Notes: a model not told the origin generated them from the sequence alone. A stretch of 64,000 nucleotides of DNA from Paraburkholderia antibiotica (GCF_012927125.1 NZ_JABBFZ010000004.1:1-64000), one strand, 5' to 3'. Numbered from the stretch's first letter, positions 46,727 through 56,237 are shown. Numbers and translations are program-made.

Positions 46727-47244
46727 AGGCGATGCAATACACCCTGGACCAACTCAACGACATCTCCACCGACGCCTTCGTCGCGGCGCTGTCGGGCATC
46801 TTCGAGCACTCGCCATGGGTCGCGGAAATCGCGGCGCGCGAGCGGCCGTTTGCGAGCATCGATGCGCTGCATCGCCGGATGTCGCAGATCGTCGAAACCT
46901 CGGGAGACGAGAAGCAGCTCGCGCTGATCAATGCGCACCCGGAGCTGGCCGGCAAGGCCGCGGTGCGCGGCGAGCTGACCGCCGAATCGACGCGCGAGCA
47001 AAGCGGCGCGGGTCTCGCGCAATGCACGCAGGAAGAGTTCGACCGGCTGCATGCGCTGAACTACGCGTATCGCGAGAAATTCGGCTTTCCGTTCATTCTC
47101 GCGGTGCGCGGCTACGACCGTCACGGCATCATCGCGAACTTCGAGGCGCGCGTGAACAATAGCCGCGCCGACGAAATGCGCGCGAGCCTCGATCAGATCT
47201 ATCGCATTGCACGTTTCCGGCTCGACGATCTGATCGGCGCGTGA
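46723..47244 (+). CDS. uraD: 2-oxo-4-hydroxy-4-carboxy-5-ureidoimidazoline decarboxylase UraD
   Basis: UraD decarboxylates OHCU to (S)-allantoin in the urate pathway. The 173-residue helical protein contains the catalytic-His segment [13 protein letters not shown] and the C-terminal [20 protein letters not shown]. The ATG overlaps the puuE stop (ATGA), so translation is coupled. Length is typical for the family. Confidence 0.94.
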   Translation: MKAMQYTLDQLNDISTDAFVAALSGIFEHSPWVAEIAARERPFASIDALHRRMSQIVETSGDEKQLALINAHPELAGKAAVRGELTAESTREQSGAGLAQCTQEEFDRLHALNYAYREKFGFPFILAVRGYDRHGIIANFEARVNNSRADEMRASLDQIYRIARFRLDDLIGA

Positions 47245-47327
47245 CGCGTAGCGTCCAGCGTCAGAACTCGACCCGCAACGTTTTTCCGGCGGTTTATCCG
47301 CCCCAACCGATATCAAGGACGACCACG

Positions 47328-48338
47328 ATGGCACTTCCGATTCTCGACCCCAACGCACCGGAATTCACGCGCCGCTACGTGAACCTGGCGGACCCGCGTC
47401 TGGGCGCGCAGGCGCTCGAGGCCAGCGACGAATTCTTCGCGCCGAAGGACCGCATGCTGAATCCGGAGCCGGCGGTCTTTATTCCTGGCAAGTACGACAA
47501 CAACGGCAAGTGGATGGACGGCTGGGAAACGCGCCGCAAGCGCATCACCGGCTACGACTGGTGCATCGTCAAGCTCGCGCGGCCGGGCGTGATCAAGGGG
47601 CTCGACCTCGACACCAGCCACTTCACCGGCAACTTCCCGCCGGCGGCATCGGTGGAAGCGGCGCGCGTCGTCGATGGGCAACCGAACCAGTCGACCCAAT
47701 GGACCGAGATCGTGCCGTCCACGACCTTGCAGGGCAATAGCCATCACTACCTCGAAGTCGGCGACGCGAACGCGTACACGCATCTGCGCGTGAACATCTA
47801 TCCGGACGGCGGTATCGCGCGTCTGCGGGTGTACGGTCAGCCGCAGGTCGACTGGGCCGGCGCGAGCCGTACCGAGCAGTTCGATCTGGCCGCGATGGAA
47901 AACGGCGCGTATCTGGTCGGCGCGAACAATCAGCATTTCGGCGCGGCCTCGACACTGCTGATGCCGGGCCGCGGCGTGAACATGGGCGACGGCTGGGAAA
48001 CGCGGCGCCGTCGCGAGCCGGGCAACGACTGGGCGATCGTCGCGCTCGCGCAGCCCGGCGTGATCCGCAAGATCGAAGTCGATACCGCGCACTTCAAGGG
48101 CAATTATCCGGACCGCTGCTCGATCCAGGCCGCGTACGTGAAGGGCGGCACCGACAGCTCGCTCGTCACGCAGGCGATGTTCTGGCCGGTGCTGCTCGGC
48201 GAACAGAAGCTGCAGATGGACAAGCAGCATTTCTTCGAGAGCGAGATCGCGGCGCTCGGGCCCGTTACGCATGTGCGCTTCAACATCTATCCGGACGGCG
48301 GCGTGTCGCGTCTGCGTCTGTGGGGTACGCTCGAATGA
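47328..48338 (+). CDS. alc: Allantoicase
   Basis: Allantoicase hydrolyses allantoate to ureidoglycolate and urea. The 336-residue protein consists of two homologous halves, visible as DGWETRRKR with [11 protein letters not shown] in the first and DGWETRRRR with [11 protein letters not shown] in the second, each ending in VNIYPDGG- or [12 protein letters not shown] sequence followed by RLRVYG or RLRLWG. AAGGA precedes the ATG at 47328. It overlaps allA by ATGA. Confidence 0.95.
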   Translation: MALPILDPNAPEFTRRYVNLADPRLGAQALEASDEFFAPKDRMLNPEPAVFIPGKYDNNGKWMDGWETRRKRITGYDWCIVKLARPGVIKGLDLDTSHFTGNFPPAASVEAARVVDGQPNQSTQWTEIVPSTTLQGNSHHYLEVGDANAYTHLRVNIYPDGGIARLRVYGQPQVDWAGASRTEQFDLAAMENGAYLVGANNQHFGAASTLLMPGRGVNMGDGWETRRRREPGNDWAIVALAQPGVIRKIEVDTAHFKGNYPDRCSIQAAYVKGGTDSSLVTQAMFWPVLLGEQKLQMDKQHFFESEIAALGPVTHVRFNIYPDGGVSRLRLWGTLE

Positions 48339-48847
48339 AAACGCTCGCGATCGAACCGCTGACGAAACAGGCATTCGCCGCCTTCGGCGACGTGATCGAA
48401 CTCGACGGCGCGAAGCAGATTCCGATCAACCTCGGCACCACGATCCGCTATCACGATCTCGCCAAAGTGGACGTCGCCGATCAGGATGGCCGCACGCTCG
48501 TGAATCTGTTTCGCGGCCAGCCGCGCACGCTGCCGTTCGAAGTGAAGATGCTCGAGCGTCATCCGCTCGGTAGCCAGGCGTTCGTGCCGCTGAACGACAA
48601 GCCGTATCTGGTCGTCGTCGCGCCGGCGGGCGAGCTCGACGTGACGAAGATCCGCGCGTTCGTGACGAGCGGCTGGCAGGGCGTCAACTATGCGAAGGGC
48701 GTGTGGCACCATCCGCTGATCGCGTTGGGCGAGGTGAGCGACTTTATCGTCGTCGATCGCGGCGGGGAGGGGCTCAATCTGAACGAGCTGGATCTGGCGG
48801 AGTCGCTGTGGCTCACCGAAGATGCGTTGAGCGCGGTGGCGGTTTGA
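48335..48847 (+). CDS. allA: Ureidoglycolate lyase
   Basis: This cupin-like enzyme splits ureidoglycolate to glyoxylate and urea, the last step of the route here. The 170-residue protein has the family segments [38 protein letters not shown] and [10 protein letters not shown]. The ATG overlaps the alc stop (ATGA). A terminator follows after about 100 bp. Confidence 0.95.
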   Translation: MKTLAIEPLTKQAFAAFGDVIELDGAKQIPINLGTTIRYHDLAKVDVADQDGRTLVNLFRGQPRTLPFEVKMLERHPLGSQAFVPLNDKPYLVVVAPAGELDVTKIRAFVTSGWQGVNYAKGVWHHPLIALGEVSDFIVVDRGGEGLNLNELDLAESLWLTEDALSAVAV

Positions 48848-48888
48848 TACGTGTGAGGTTGTTGCCGCCGACGTAGTGCTGGCGGCGC

Positions 48889-48936
48889 TTTCCGCGCGGT
48901 GATTCCCGCGCGGTGCTTTCCGCGCAGTGCTTTCCG
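48889..48936. repeat. Three-copy 14-bp tandem repeat
   Basis: Three nearly identical 14-bp units (TTTCCGCGCGGTGA, TTCCCGCGCGGTGC, TTTCCGCGCAGTGC) and a partial fourth lie between allA and its terminator. No function is apparent. Confidence 0.7.
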
Positions 48937-48945
48937 ATTAAAGCA

Positions 48946-48981
48946 AAAGCCCACGACAGTACGACTGCCGTGGGCTTTTTT
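48946..48981. terminator. Bidirectional terminator between allA and hipA
   Basis: A 10-bp stem (AAAGCCCACG / CGTGGGCTTT) encloses an inner CAGT-ACG-ACTG hairpin and is followed by TTT; the opposite arm begins with an A-tract, so it can stop transcription from both convergent genes. Confidence 0.88.
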
Positions 48982-49035
48982 ACGTGGTGCGCACGGGAAA
49001 GTTATCGCAGCGATCTCGCCGCGCCGCTTGCGCGC

Positions 49036-50382
49036 TTAACTTCGTCGGCCGAGCAGCGGCGAATGCCCGATCACTTCCCGCGTCCGCTCGGGCGGCTCGG
49101 CAGCCGAAAAGCCCGCTGCTTCGATCGCCGGTTTGAGGCCCGTGAACGGCAGGCTTTTCTTCGGCGAGCGCAGCGAAGTCATGCCGTCGTCCCACGCATG
49201 CAGCATCTGTTTCGCGACCGTGCGCCACTGCGGCTCGTTGCGCGCCGCTTCGATCATCTCGCCGCCCACCGCAACCGCCGAGTCGCATAGCGCTTCGACC
49301 ATCTGCGCGTATTGTCGCGGCGCGATGCCCATGCGCGTGTTGAAAAAGCGCTCCAACGTTTTACCCGCCGCCCAGGTTTTGCGGCCGTCGATGGCAAGCC
49401 CCGGCGGATTGGCGGCGAAGCGCGGATAAGCCTGCGTCGTCACGATGTCGTAGACCGGCGTGAACGAGACATCGTCGACCGACGTATAGAACAGCGCGAC
49501 GTTCTTCGTGTGGCAGTCCGCATTGCGTACGACGTAGTTCGTCAGCAGATGCCAGCCGAGCTGCTGGAGTTGCGCGCGCATCGTGTCGCGATCGAGCAGA
49601 TACGCGCGGGCCGCGTTGAGCATTTTCTCGCTCGTGGCATTGTATTTTTCGTGCGGCGGCAAACCCAGCAGGCCGCACATATCTTCGACGCCATATGCCG
49701 GCAGGCCTTGCGCGTCGACGTCGAAACGCTCGACGAGCAGCGCGCGGCCGTCGTCCGACATCTGCGTGCGCGCGACGGGCGCCACGCCGAGCCGCTCCAG
49801 CACGCGCATCGAATAGAACTCGTTGAAGCCGAGAAACGGCGTGTTGTCGTCCGAACCTTTGACGATATGACGGCTCGTGCGAAGAGTGGGCTTGCCGAGC
49901 TGCAGCGCCGGCGCCGCGGCGGCCTGCGCCTGCGGTGCGATGAACTTCGGCACCACGCCCGAAATTGCCGCGCGCGCGTATTCGCGCACGAGTTGCGCGA
50001 AATGTTCGGCGGAATTGTCGCCGTGCAGGATGTTTTCGACGTCGAGCGCCTGGAGTTCGGTGCCCGGCGCGACCCCTTCGGGCGTGACGGTGACCCGGCC
50101 GATCCCCATCGAGCCCACGACCGCGAGCAGCGACAGATCCGTGCCGTCGAGCAGGGGTCCGAACTGTTCGCGGATCAGGTTCAGCAGATAGCCCTCGGGC
50201 AGGTTCTGCCGGAAAAACGGATGCAGGTCGCGCGGCCAGCGCCAGGCCTCTTCGCGCACCGGCATCGTCAGACTGACGAAGTCGGCCGCGCTCGCGTCGC
50301 GGTTGTATTTGAGGACGTAGTCGTCGCGCTCGCGAAACAGCGTGGCGACGTTCCGGCCGAGGACCTGAACGTCGAGCTTCAT
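49036..50382 (-). CDS. hipA: HipA-type serine/threonine kinase toxin
   Basis: HipA toxins phosphorylate a cytoplasmic target (GltX in E. coli) and cause growth arrest or persistence. This 448-residue protein has the HipA N-terminal domain, SGVVPKF (141-147, the flexible phosphorylated-serine loop region), the catalytic segment RNADCHTKN with Asp289 and Asn294, and the metal-binding YDIV with Asp312. Key catalytic residues are intact. It overlaps hipB by ATGA. The target cannot be predicted. It lies between the ureide genes and puuD on the minus strand. Confidence 0.92.
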   Translation of the reverse strand: MKLDVQVLGRNVATLFRERDDYVLKYNRDASAADFVSLTMPVREEAWRWPRDLHPFFRQNLPEGYLLNLIREQFGPLLDGTDLSLLAVVGSMGIGRVTVTPEGVAPGTELQALDVENILHGDNSAEHFAQLVREYARAAISGVVPKFIAPQAQAAAAPALQLGKPTLRTSRHIVKGSDDNTPFLGFNEFYSMRVLERLGVAPVARTQMSDDGRALLVERFDVDAQGLPAYGVEDMCGLLGLPPHEKYNATSEKMLNAARAYLLDRDTMRAQLQQLGWHLLTNYVVRNADCHTKNVALFYTSVDDVSFTPVYDIVTTQAYPRFAANPPGLAIDGRKTWAAGKTLERFFNTRMGIAPRQYAQMVEALCDSAVAVGGEMIEAARNEPQWRTVAKQMLHAWDDGMTSLRSPKKSLPFTGLKPAIEAAGFSAAEPPERTREVIGHSPLLGRRS

Positions 50383-50645
50383 GACTGCGCGTCCGGGCTA
50401 CGCTGTTCGGCGAGGATGTCCTCGAGCGTGCGGCCATGTCCGTGCGCGACGAATTTGAGGTCGTAACCGGCCGCTTCGAGCAGACGCACGAGCACGGACA
50501 CGCTCATATCGTTTTTGGCGAGCGTTTCCATTCGCGCGACGGTGGTGCGGGCGACGCCCGCGCGGCGCGCCAGTTCTTCCTGCGATAGCTTGCTGTCGCG
50601 CCGGAGAGTTTTGAGCATGTCCGAGACGTCGGCGAGATTGGTCAT
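50379..50645 (-). CDS. hipB: HipB-type antitoxin, XRE-family DNA-binding protein
   Basis: An 88-residue Cro/CI-type helix-turn-helix protein (LSQEELARRAGVARTTVARM, residues 20-39) with a C-terminal extension that would bind HipA. It precedes and overlaps the toxin gene by ATGA, the standard antitoxin-first order. Four related operator sites lie immediately upstream, the first abutting its start codon, which fits autorepression by the HipB-HipA complex. Confidence 0.92.
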   Translation of the reverse strand: MTNLADVSDMLKTLRRDSKLSQEELARRAGVARTTVARMETLAKNDMSVSVLVRLLEAAGYDLKFVAHGHGRTLEDILAEQRSPDAQS

Positions 50646-50782
50646 TTGTAGCCCCAGGGCATCAAAATCGGCAAATTTAAAATTAATTGTAGCCCTTGAG
50701 GTACAAAAATACTATTTGTTTTTGTCGCCCAAGGGACACATTAATCTGGTTTTTTGGTGATTTTGTGGCTTATGGGCTACAA
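50646..50782. promoter_or_regulatory. Four-site operator region of hipBA
   Basis: The half-site TTGTAGCCC or a one-base variant occurs four times: at 50646, 50687 and 50722 (as TTGTCGCCC) on the plus strand, and at 50774-50782 on the minus strand. Each lies in a 20-bp imperfect palindrome (50646-50665, 50687-50706, 50722-50741, 50763-50782) spaced 41, 35 and 41 bp apart. The regular arrangement resembles the four-operator layout of E. coli hipBA, although the sequence differs. Confidence 0.8.
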
Positions 50783-50830
50783 AAATCATAAATCCCGTCC
50801 AAACTCCCGCCTCGCCATCCCAAACGACAA

Positions 50831-50858
50831 CGGGCTTGGCGCGAAAGCGCCAAGCCCG
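50831..50858. terminator. 12-bp hairpin downstream of puuD
   Basis: A perfect 12-bp stem (CGGGCTTGGCGC / GCGCCAAGCCCG) with a GAAA loop lies between hipBA and puuD, 57 bp beyond the puuD stop on the minus strand. U-tracts are weak (TTGTCGTTT), so it is probably a terminator with a poor tail. Confidence 0.6.
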
Positions 50859-50875
50859 TCTCATCACGCTATCGC

Positions 50876-50900
50876 GGCACCGGCCTTCGGCGCCGGTGCC
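50876..50900. terminator. Second hairpin next to puuD
   Basis: A 9-bp stem (GGCACCGGC / GCCGGTGCC) with a 7-nt loop lies 14 bp beyond the puuD stop, directly before the stronger hairpin. The pair may form a double terminator. Confidence 0.5.
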
Positions 50901-50914
50901 ATACATCTACGCTC

Positions 50915-52108
50915 TTACTTCGCCGCGCCTCCTTCGAACCACGCGGCGATCTTCATGCGCTCGTCGTCGGTCATATGCGTGACGTTGCCGAGCGGCATCG
51001 CCTTCAGCGTGACCGCCTGCTGGTAAATACGCTGAGCGTTCTGCGAGATTTCATCGGGCGTATCCATCAGCACGCCGGCGGGCGCGCTGCCCATCATCGT
51101 CGGATGCGCGGAGTGGCAGGCCGCGCAGCGTTGCTGCAACACCGGCGCGATGTCGGCGACTTTCAGCGTCGGCGCGTTGGCGGCCTGCGCCTGCGCCACC
51201 ACCGGACGCGGCATGGTCCACACGAGCGCGGTGCACATCAGTGCGACGCCGACGAGCGGCAGATACCACAGCACCTGGCCGCGATGACGCATCACGAAGA
51301 ACTGCCGGATCAGCGCGCCGGCCAGCATGATGACGACCAGCACCGCCCAGTTGTACGGATGCGTGTAGGTCATCGCGTAGTGATTCGACAGCATCGCGAA
51401 CACGACCGGTAGGGTGAAATAGGTGTTGTGCACCGAGCGCTGCTTGCCGCGCTTGCCGTAGATCGGGTTCGGCGTGTCGCCCTTCAACATCGCATCGACC
51501 ATCTTGCGTTGGCCGGGGATGATCACGAAGAACACGTTGGCCGACATGATCGTCGCCAGCATCGCGCCCATGATCAGGTACGCGGCGCGGCCCGCGAAGA
51601 TATGGCACACGAGATACGCGGCGATCAGCACATAAATGCCGACGCAGATGCCGAGCAGTTTGTCGCGGGTGCCGAGAATGCGGCACAGCGAGTCGTAGAC
51701 GATCCAGCCGGCCGCGAGAAAGCCGATCGCCGATGCGACGGCGACCACCGGCCCCATGTCGAGCACGTTTTTATCGATCAGATAGGTGCTCGGCGAGAAC
51801 AGATACAGCACGGTGAAGAGACCGAAGCCCGACAGCCACGTCGTGTACGACGGCCACTTCGACCAGTGCAGATCGTCGGGCATCTCGGGCGGTGCGACCG
51901 TGTACTTCTGCATGTTGTAGAAGCCGCCGCCGTGCACGTGCCACAGTTCGCCGAACACGCCGCGGCGACGCTGGTTCGGATCGGTCGGTGGTTTCAGGCT
52001 GTTGTCGAGCGCGACGAAATAGAACGATTCGCCGATCCATGCAATCGCGGCGATGACGTGGAACCAGCGAATCGCGAGGTTCAGCCAGTCGGTGATAAAG
52101 CCTTCCAT
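50915..52108 (-). CDS. puuD: Urate hydroxylase PuuD (membrane urate oxidase with cytochrome c domain)
   Basis: PuuD oxidises urate to 5-hydroxyisourate, feeding electrons to a C-terminal cytochrome c instead of making peroxide like soluble uricase. The 397-residue protein has about eight membrane segments, the family blocks FHVIAAIAWIGESFYFVALD and VFGELWHVHGGGFYNMQKY, and a class I haem site CAACH at 328-332. GGAGGAG precedes the ATG at 52108, which is preferred over an earlier in-frame start. The gene is on the opposite strand from the other ureide genes. Confidence 0.94.
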   Translation of the reverse strand: MEGFITDWLNLAIRWFHVIAAIAWIGESFYFVALDNSLKPPTDPNQRRRGVFGELWHVHGGGFYNMQKYTVAPPEMPDDLHWSKWPSYTTWLSGFGLFTVLYLFSPSTYLIDKNVLDMGPVVAVASAIGFLAAGWIVYDSLCRILGTRDKLLGICVGIYVLIAAYLVCHIFAGRAAYLIMGAMLATIMSANVFFVIIPGQRKMVDAMLKGDTPNPIYGKRGKQRSVHNTYFTLPVVFAMLSNHYAMTYTHPYNWAVLVVIMLAGALIRQFFVMRHRGQVLWYLPLVGVALMCTALVWTMPRPVVAQAQAANAPTLKVADIAPVLQQRCAACHSAHPTMMGSAPAGVLMDTPDEISQNAQRIYQQAVTLKAMPLGNVTHMTDDERMKIAAWFEGGAAK

Positions 52109-52432
52109 GAAACTCCTCCACTTCTGATTCATTGCGCACGCGATGACGTTCGAGCTTGCCGGTCATCGCGTCGACTGCGGGGTAAAGGACGCAGCGCGCG
52201 GGTTTTTATCGGTATCGCGGGGCCCTGGGGCCGGGTTTGTGCTTCGGGTTGGCGTCTCGGTTTGTATCTCGGGTCGGTGTCCGATTCCGCGCTGTTTAAG
52301 GCCGCGTCATTCAGCATCCAGCGCGTTTCGCACGGGTTCGCCGGTCGTGGCCGTTGTCTCCTCCGCATGACCGGCGAGCCTCCACACGATCCACACCATT
52401 CGCGCGACCCGTTTCCGTATCCGGCGAATGAG

Positions 52433-52786
52433 TTAGCTGCCCCGATACGTGCTGTACGACCACGGCGACACCAGCAGCGGCACGTGATAGTGCGCGCCGG
52501 CATCCGCGATGCCGAAACGCAGCACCACGCGATCGACGAAACGCGGCTCGGGCACTTTGGTGCCGATCGACGCGAAGTAGTCGCCCGCGCCGAACACAAG
52601 TTCGTATTCGCCCGCGACGAGCGCGTCGCCTTCGAGCAGCGGCTCGTCGCAGCGGCCGTCGTGGTTGGTGGTGGTGGTTTTGAGCGTGCGGCGCGTGTCG
52701 CCTGCGAGCGCGAAGAGTTCGACCTTGATGCCCGCGCCGGGACGGCCGTTCGCGGTGTCGAGCACGTGGGTAGTGAGCTTGCCCAT
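52433..52786 (-). CDS. uraH: 5-hydroxyisourate hydrolase
   Basis: This transthyretin-related enzyme hydrolyses 5-hydroxyisourate to OHCU, between PuuD and UraD. The 117-residue protein has the active-site set His7 (LTTHVLDTANG), Arg45 (NHDGRCDEPL) and His101 (YHVPLL), and ends in the family signature YRGS. AAGGAC precedes the ATG at 52786. It is upstream of puuD on the same strand; the 324-bp spacer between them holds no recognisable gene. Confidence 0.95.
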   Translation of the reverse strand: MGKLTTHVLDTANGRPGAGIKVELFALAGDTRRTLKTTTTNHDGRCDEPLLEGDALVAGEYELVFGAGDYFASIGTKVPEPRFVDRVVLRFGIADAGAHYHVPLLVSPWSYSTYRGS

Positions 52787-53391
52787 TCGCAATTGTCCTT
52801 GTGTGAATGCGAGGTGTCGGTGGCGGCCCGATCCATGATGTTGGCGGCGGATCGAGGCTCCACGTCAGTGGCTACATACCCGTCGGCGAACTGAAGCGAG
52901 CGCCGTGGCAGCCATTGTAAAAAGGATGGCCCATCCAGCGCGCGAGCGATAGGAAAGATAAGGGTTCGCGCATGATGGACAGCCGATCGAAAGCCGCGCG
53001 GCGCGACTGGCGGGCGCAAGACGCGGCACGCCGGCTCATCGGCCGATCGTACCGGCGCCAAAAAAGCGCCACTATATCGACGGCGTGAAGCCGGGTATCG
53101 CAGCCGCGCGAGTTGTCAGCGGGATTTTGGCAACCGAAGGTGACGGCTGTGCGCCGCGGCCGGAATGGAAGCCGAAGCCGAAGCGGTTCGCTTCGGCTTC
53201 GTGCGAAACCGGATGCGGCGCATTCCCGAAGACGGCGCAATCACGCTGGGTAACCGGGCCTGGGGCGTTCGACCGGACGCGACGGCACGGTGCGTGCCGC
53301 CGCATCGCGTTCGAACGGCTTTGCATGCACGCCAGCAAGGTACCGGCAGGTACCAGCGGGCACCAGTAAGCGCAATCAGGCGGAGAGACGA
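52787..53391. other. Divergent uraH/deaminase spacer with a long hairpin
   Basis: About 600 bp hold the divergent promoters of uraH and the guanine-type deaminase. The clearest structure is a 13-bp perfect inverted repeat at 53173-53201 (CGAAGCCGAAGCG / CGCTTCGGCTTCG, GTT loop), placed 190 bp before the deaminase start. Open frames here have arginine-rich, unconvincing translations. Confidence 0.5.
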
Positions 53392-54849
53392 ATGACGATG
53401 AACGAAGCAGCGCAACAGCGAGCACCGCAGCAAACAAAACCGCAAGCAGGACCGCAGGAAAAATCGCAGGAAAAACCGCAAACGCGACAGCCCGGCAAAA
53501 CGATGCTGGTCAAACACGCGGACGTGCTGGTCACGATGGACGGCGCGCGCCGCGAACTGCGCGACGCCGGCCTGTATATCGAGGACAACCGCATCGTCGC
53601 GGTCGGACCGACGGCCGAACTGCCGGGCAGCGCCGACGAGGTGCTCGACCTGCGCGGCCACCTGGTGATACCGGGCCTCGTCAATACGCATCACCACATG
53701 TACCAGAGCCTGACGCGCGCGATTCCCGCCGCGCAGAACGCCGAGCTGTTCGGCTGGCTGACGAATCTCTACAAGGTGTGGGCGAACCTGACGCCCGAAA
53801 TGATCGAAGTCTCGACGCTGACCGCGATGGCCGAACTGCTGCTGTCCGGCTGCACGACCTCGAGCGACCATCTGTATATCTACCCGAACGGCAGCCGCCT
53901 CGACGACAGCATCGCCGCCGCGCAGCGCATCGGCATGCGTTTTCATGCGGCGCGCGGCAGCATGAGCGTCGGCCAGAAGGAGGGTGGGCTGCCGCCCGAT
54001 TCGGTGGTCGAGCGCGAAGCGGACATCCTGACCGACACGCAGCGTCTGATCGAGACGTATCACGACGACGGCCGCTACGCGATGCTGCGCGTCGTGGTGG
54101 CACCGTGTTCGCCGTTTTCGGTGAGCCGCGATCTGATGCGCGAATCGGCGCTGCTGGCGCGCCAGTACGGCGTGTCGCTGCATACGCATCTGGCGGAGAA
54201 TCTCAACGACGTCGCGTACAGCCGCGAGAAGTTCGGCATGACGCCGGCCGAGTACGCGCACGATCTCGGCTGGGTCGGCCGCGACGTATGGCATGCGCAC
54301 TGCGTGCAACTCGACGACGCGGGCATCGCACTGTTCGCGCGCACCGGCACCGGCGTCGCGCATTGCCCGTGCTCGAACATGCGGCTCGCGTCGGGCATCG
54401 CGCCGGTCAGACGCATGCGGCTCGCGGGCGTGCCGGTCGGGCTGGGCGTCGACGGTTCGGCCTCGAACGACGGCGCGCAGATGGTTGCCGAAGTGCGTCA
54501 GGCGCTGCTGTTGCAGCGCGTCGGTTTCGGCCCCGATGCGATGACCGCGCGTGACGCGCTCGAAATCGCCACGCTCGGCGGCGCGCGCGTGCTCAATCGC
54601 GACGACATCGGCGCGCTGGCCCCCGGCATGGCGGCGGATTTCGTCGCGTTCGATCTGCGCGCGCCGCATTTTGCCGGCGCGTTGCACGATCCGGTGGCGG
54701 CTCTGGTATTCTGCGCGCCTTCGCAGGTGAGCTATAGCGTGATCGACGGCAAGGTGGTCGTGAAGGACGGGCAACTGGCGACGCTCGAACTCGGGCCAGT
54801 GATCGAGCGGCATAACCGGCTCGCGCACGAGCTTTATCAGGCGGCGTAG
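53392..54849 (+). CDS. 8-oxoguanine deaminase-like amidohydrolase
   Basis: A 485-residue zinc amidohydrolase of the AtzA/TrzN/8-oxoguanine deaminase group, which turns 8-oxoguanine into urate. Metal-binding residues are His100 and His102 in NTHHHMYQSLTRA, His in LHTHLAENLND, His in VWHAHCVQLDD, and Asp in GVDGSASNDGAQM. GGAGA precedes the ATG at 53392. The first 37 residues are Gln/Lys/Pro-rich and unlike the family; an internal ATG at 53503 (MLVKHADVLVTMDG) gives the usual length. The neighbourhood with uraH and puuD favours 8-oxoguanine; guanine or a similar base remains possible. Confidence 0.86.
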   Translation: MTMNEAAQQRAPQQTKPQAGPQEKSQEKPQTRQPGKTMLVKHADVLVTMDGARRELRDAGLYIEDNRIVAVGPTAELPGSADEVLDLRGHLVIPGLVNTHHHMYQSLTRAIPAAQNAELFGWLTNLYKVWANLTPEMIEVSTLTAMAELLLSGCTTSSDHLYIYPNGSRLDDSIAAAQRIGMRFHAARGSMSVGQKEGGLPPDSVVEREADILTDTQRLIETYHDDGRYAMLRVVVAPCSPFSVSRDLMRESALLARQYGVSLHTHLAENLNDVAYSREKFGMTPAEYAHDLGWVGRDVWHAHCVQLDDAGIALFARTGTGVAHCPCSNMRLASGIAPVRRMRLAGVPVGLGVDGSASNDGAQMVAEVRQALLLQRVGFGPDAMTARDALEIATLGGARVLNRDDIGALAPGMAADFVAFDLRAPHFAGALHDPVAALVFCAPSQVSYSVIDGKVVVKDGQLATLELGPVIERHNRLAHELYQAA

Positions 54850-54962
54850 GGCGGGAGGCGTAGGTTGGGCTGCGGCGAGGGGCGCAACTAACGGGCTATG
54901 CGGACCACGCGAACCATGCGGACCGCGTGGTCCACGCGCCGTCATCCGGCGCGCATGTGGCC

Positions 54963-55895
54963 CTACGGCTTGTCGATCAGCGTCCGGGTCGCCTCGGCGA
55001 CCAGCCCGCGCAGCCAGCGCACTTCGTCGGAGTAATGCACACGCTCGTGCCACAGCTGGTAGTACTGCATCGGCGGAAAATCGAGCGGCGCGGGCACCAC
55101 GGTCAGCGGCAGGAACTTCGCGTAGTAGTCGGCAAAAAGGCGCGTCGTCGTGAAGATCAGATCGGATTTGATCAGCACGTACGGCGCGAGATTGAAGTAC
55201 GGCAGCGTGACGACCACCTGACGCTTCAGGCGTTCGCGCGCGAGGTGCACGTCGATCGCGCCGCGCTGGCCGACCGAGTACGGCGTCGGCGCGAGATGCG
55301 GGGCGTTCAGGTACTGGTCGAGCGTGAGCCCGCCGCGCCTGGCGAACGGATGCGTGTTGCTCATCAGGCAGACGATCTGATCGACGAACAGGTTCGACAG
55401 ATGCAACTGCTCGGGCGGCTCCGGCCAGTTGCCGACGACGATGTCGAGCTTGCCGTCCTCGAGCGCGAGTTCGTAGTCGAACGCGGGACCGAGCGAATGG
55501 AATTCGAGCGTCGCGTTCGGCGCGGCCTGGCGGAAGCGTTCGACGACCGTCGGCACGAACAGCACGTTCAGATAGTCGGGACAGCCGATCCGGTAGCAGC
55601 GGATCGACGTGGCGGGATCGAAGTTGTGCTGCTGGAACTTGATGCGCTCGATTTCACGCAGCGCGTTCTGCACCGGTTCGAGCAGGCGCAGACCGTACTC
55701 GGTCGGCACCATGCCGGACTTGCCGCGCACGAGCAGCGGGTCGCCGGTGATGTCGCGCAGACGGCGCAGCGCCGCGCTGATCGCGGGTTGGGACTGGTTC
55801 AGTTTGACGGCCGCGCGTGTGACGCTGCGCTCCATCAATAGCGTGTGCAACACGCGCAGCAGGTACGTGTCGATCGCCTCGCGTTGCTGGCTCAT
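54963..55895 (-). CDS. LysR-family regulator near the purine genes
   Basis: A 310-residue LysR protein with helix-turn-helix SVTRAAVKLNQSQPAISAAL and a PBP2-type effector domain (YRIGCPDYLNVLFVPTVVER). It is convergent with the deaminase gene and divergent from the BMP-ABC importer genes, with 342 bp between the starts. It probably regulates the importer. The ligand is unknown, but purines or urate are plausible. Confidence 0.88.
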   Translation of the reverse strand: MSQQREAIDTYLLRVLHTLLMERSVTRAAVKLNQSQPAISAALRRLRDITGDPLLVRGKSGMVPTEYGLRLLEPVQNALREIERIKFQQHNFDPATSIRCYRIGCPDYLNVLFVPTVVERFRQAAPNATLEFHSLGPAFDYELALEDGKLDIVVGNWPEPPEQLHLSNLFVDQIVCLMSNTHPFARRGGLTLDQYLNAPHLAPTPYSVGQRGAIDVHLARERLKRQVVVTLPYFNLAPYVLIKSDLIFTTTRLFADYYAKFLPLTVVPAPLDFPPMQYYQLWHERVHYSDEVRWLRGLVAEATRTLIDKP

Positions 55896-56237
55896 GGACT
55901 CTCCGAAATATATGTGCTGGCTGATCGAACGAACGTGGGGGTATATGGGTTTTAATATGGACGAAAAACGACGTCAAGCCAGGCATACCCGCAGCGCTTG
56001 CTGTGGCGCGGGTTTGCGAAATTTTGTCGGCTCGACTGAGTGGGTCGAATTAGGTATCGTCATCCGGTTGTGGTGACGGATCGTCCGCCGGGGCGGCGGA
56101 TCGATAGCGGTGAACCATCCGGCGGCTATTGCGTGGCCATCATGCGGTCATGACGTGGCCATTGCATGGCAATTACTACGCGGCGATCACGCGATGATCG
56201 GTCCGCAAGCGGCGTCACGAACGCACTACGGAATCTC

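Noticed and set aside
53116-55053. A 645-codon minus-strand frame over the deaminase.
   Set aside because: Shadow frame rich in Arg, His and Ala; the plus strand encodes an intact amidohydrolase with all metal ligands.
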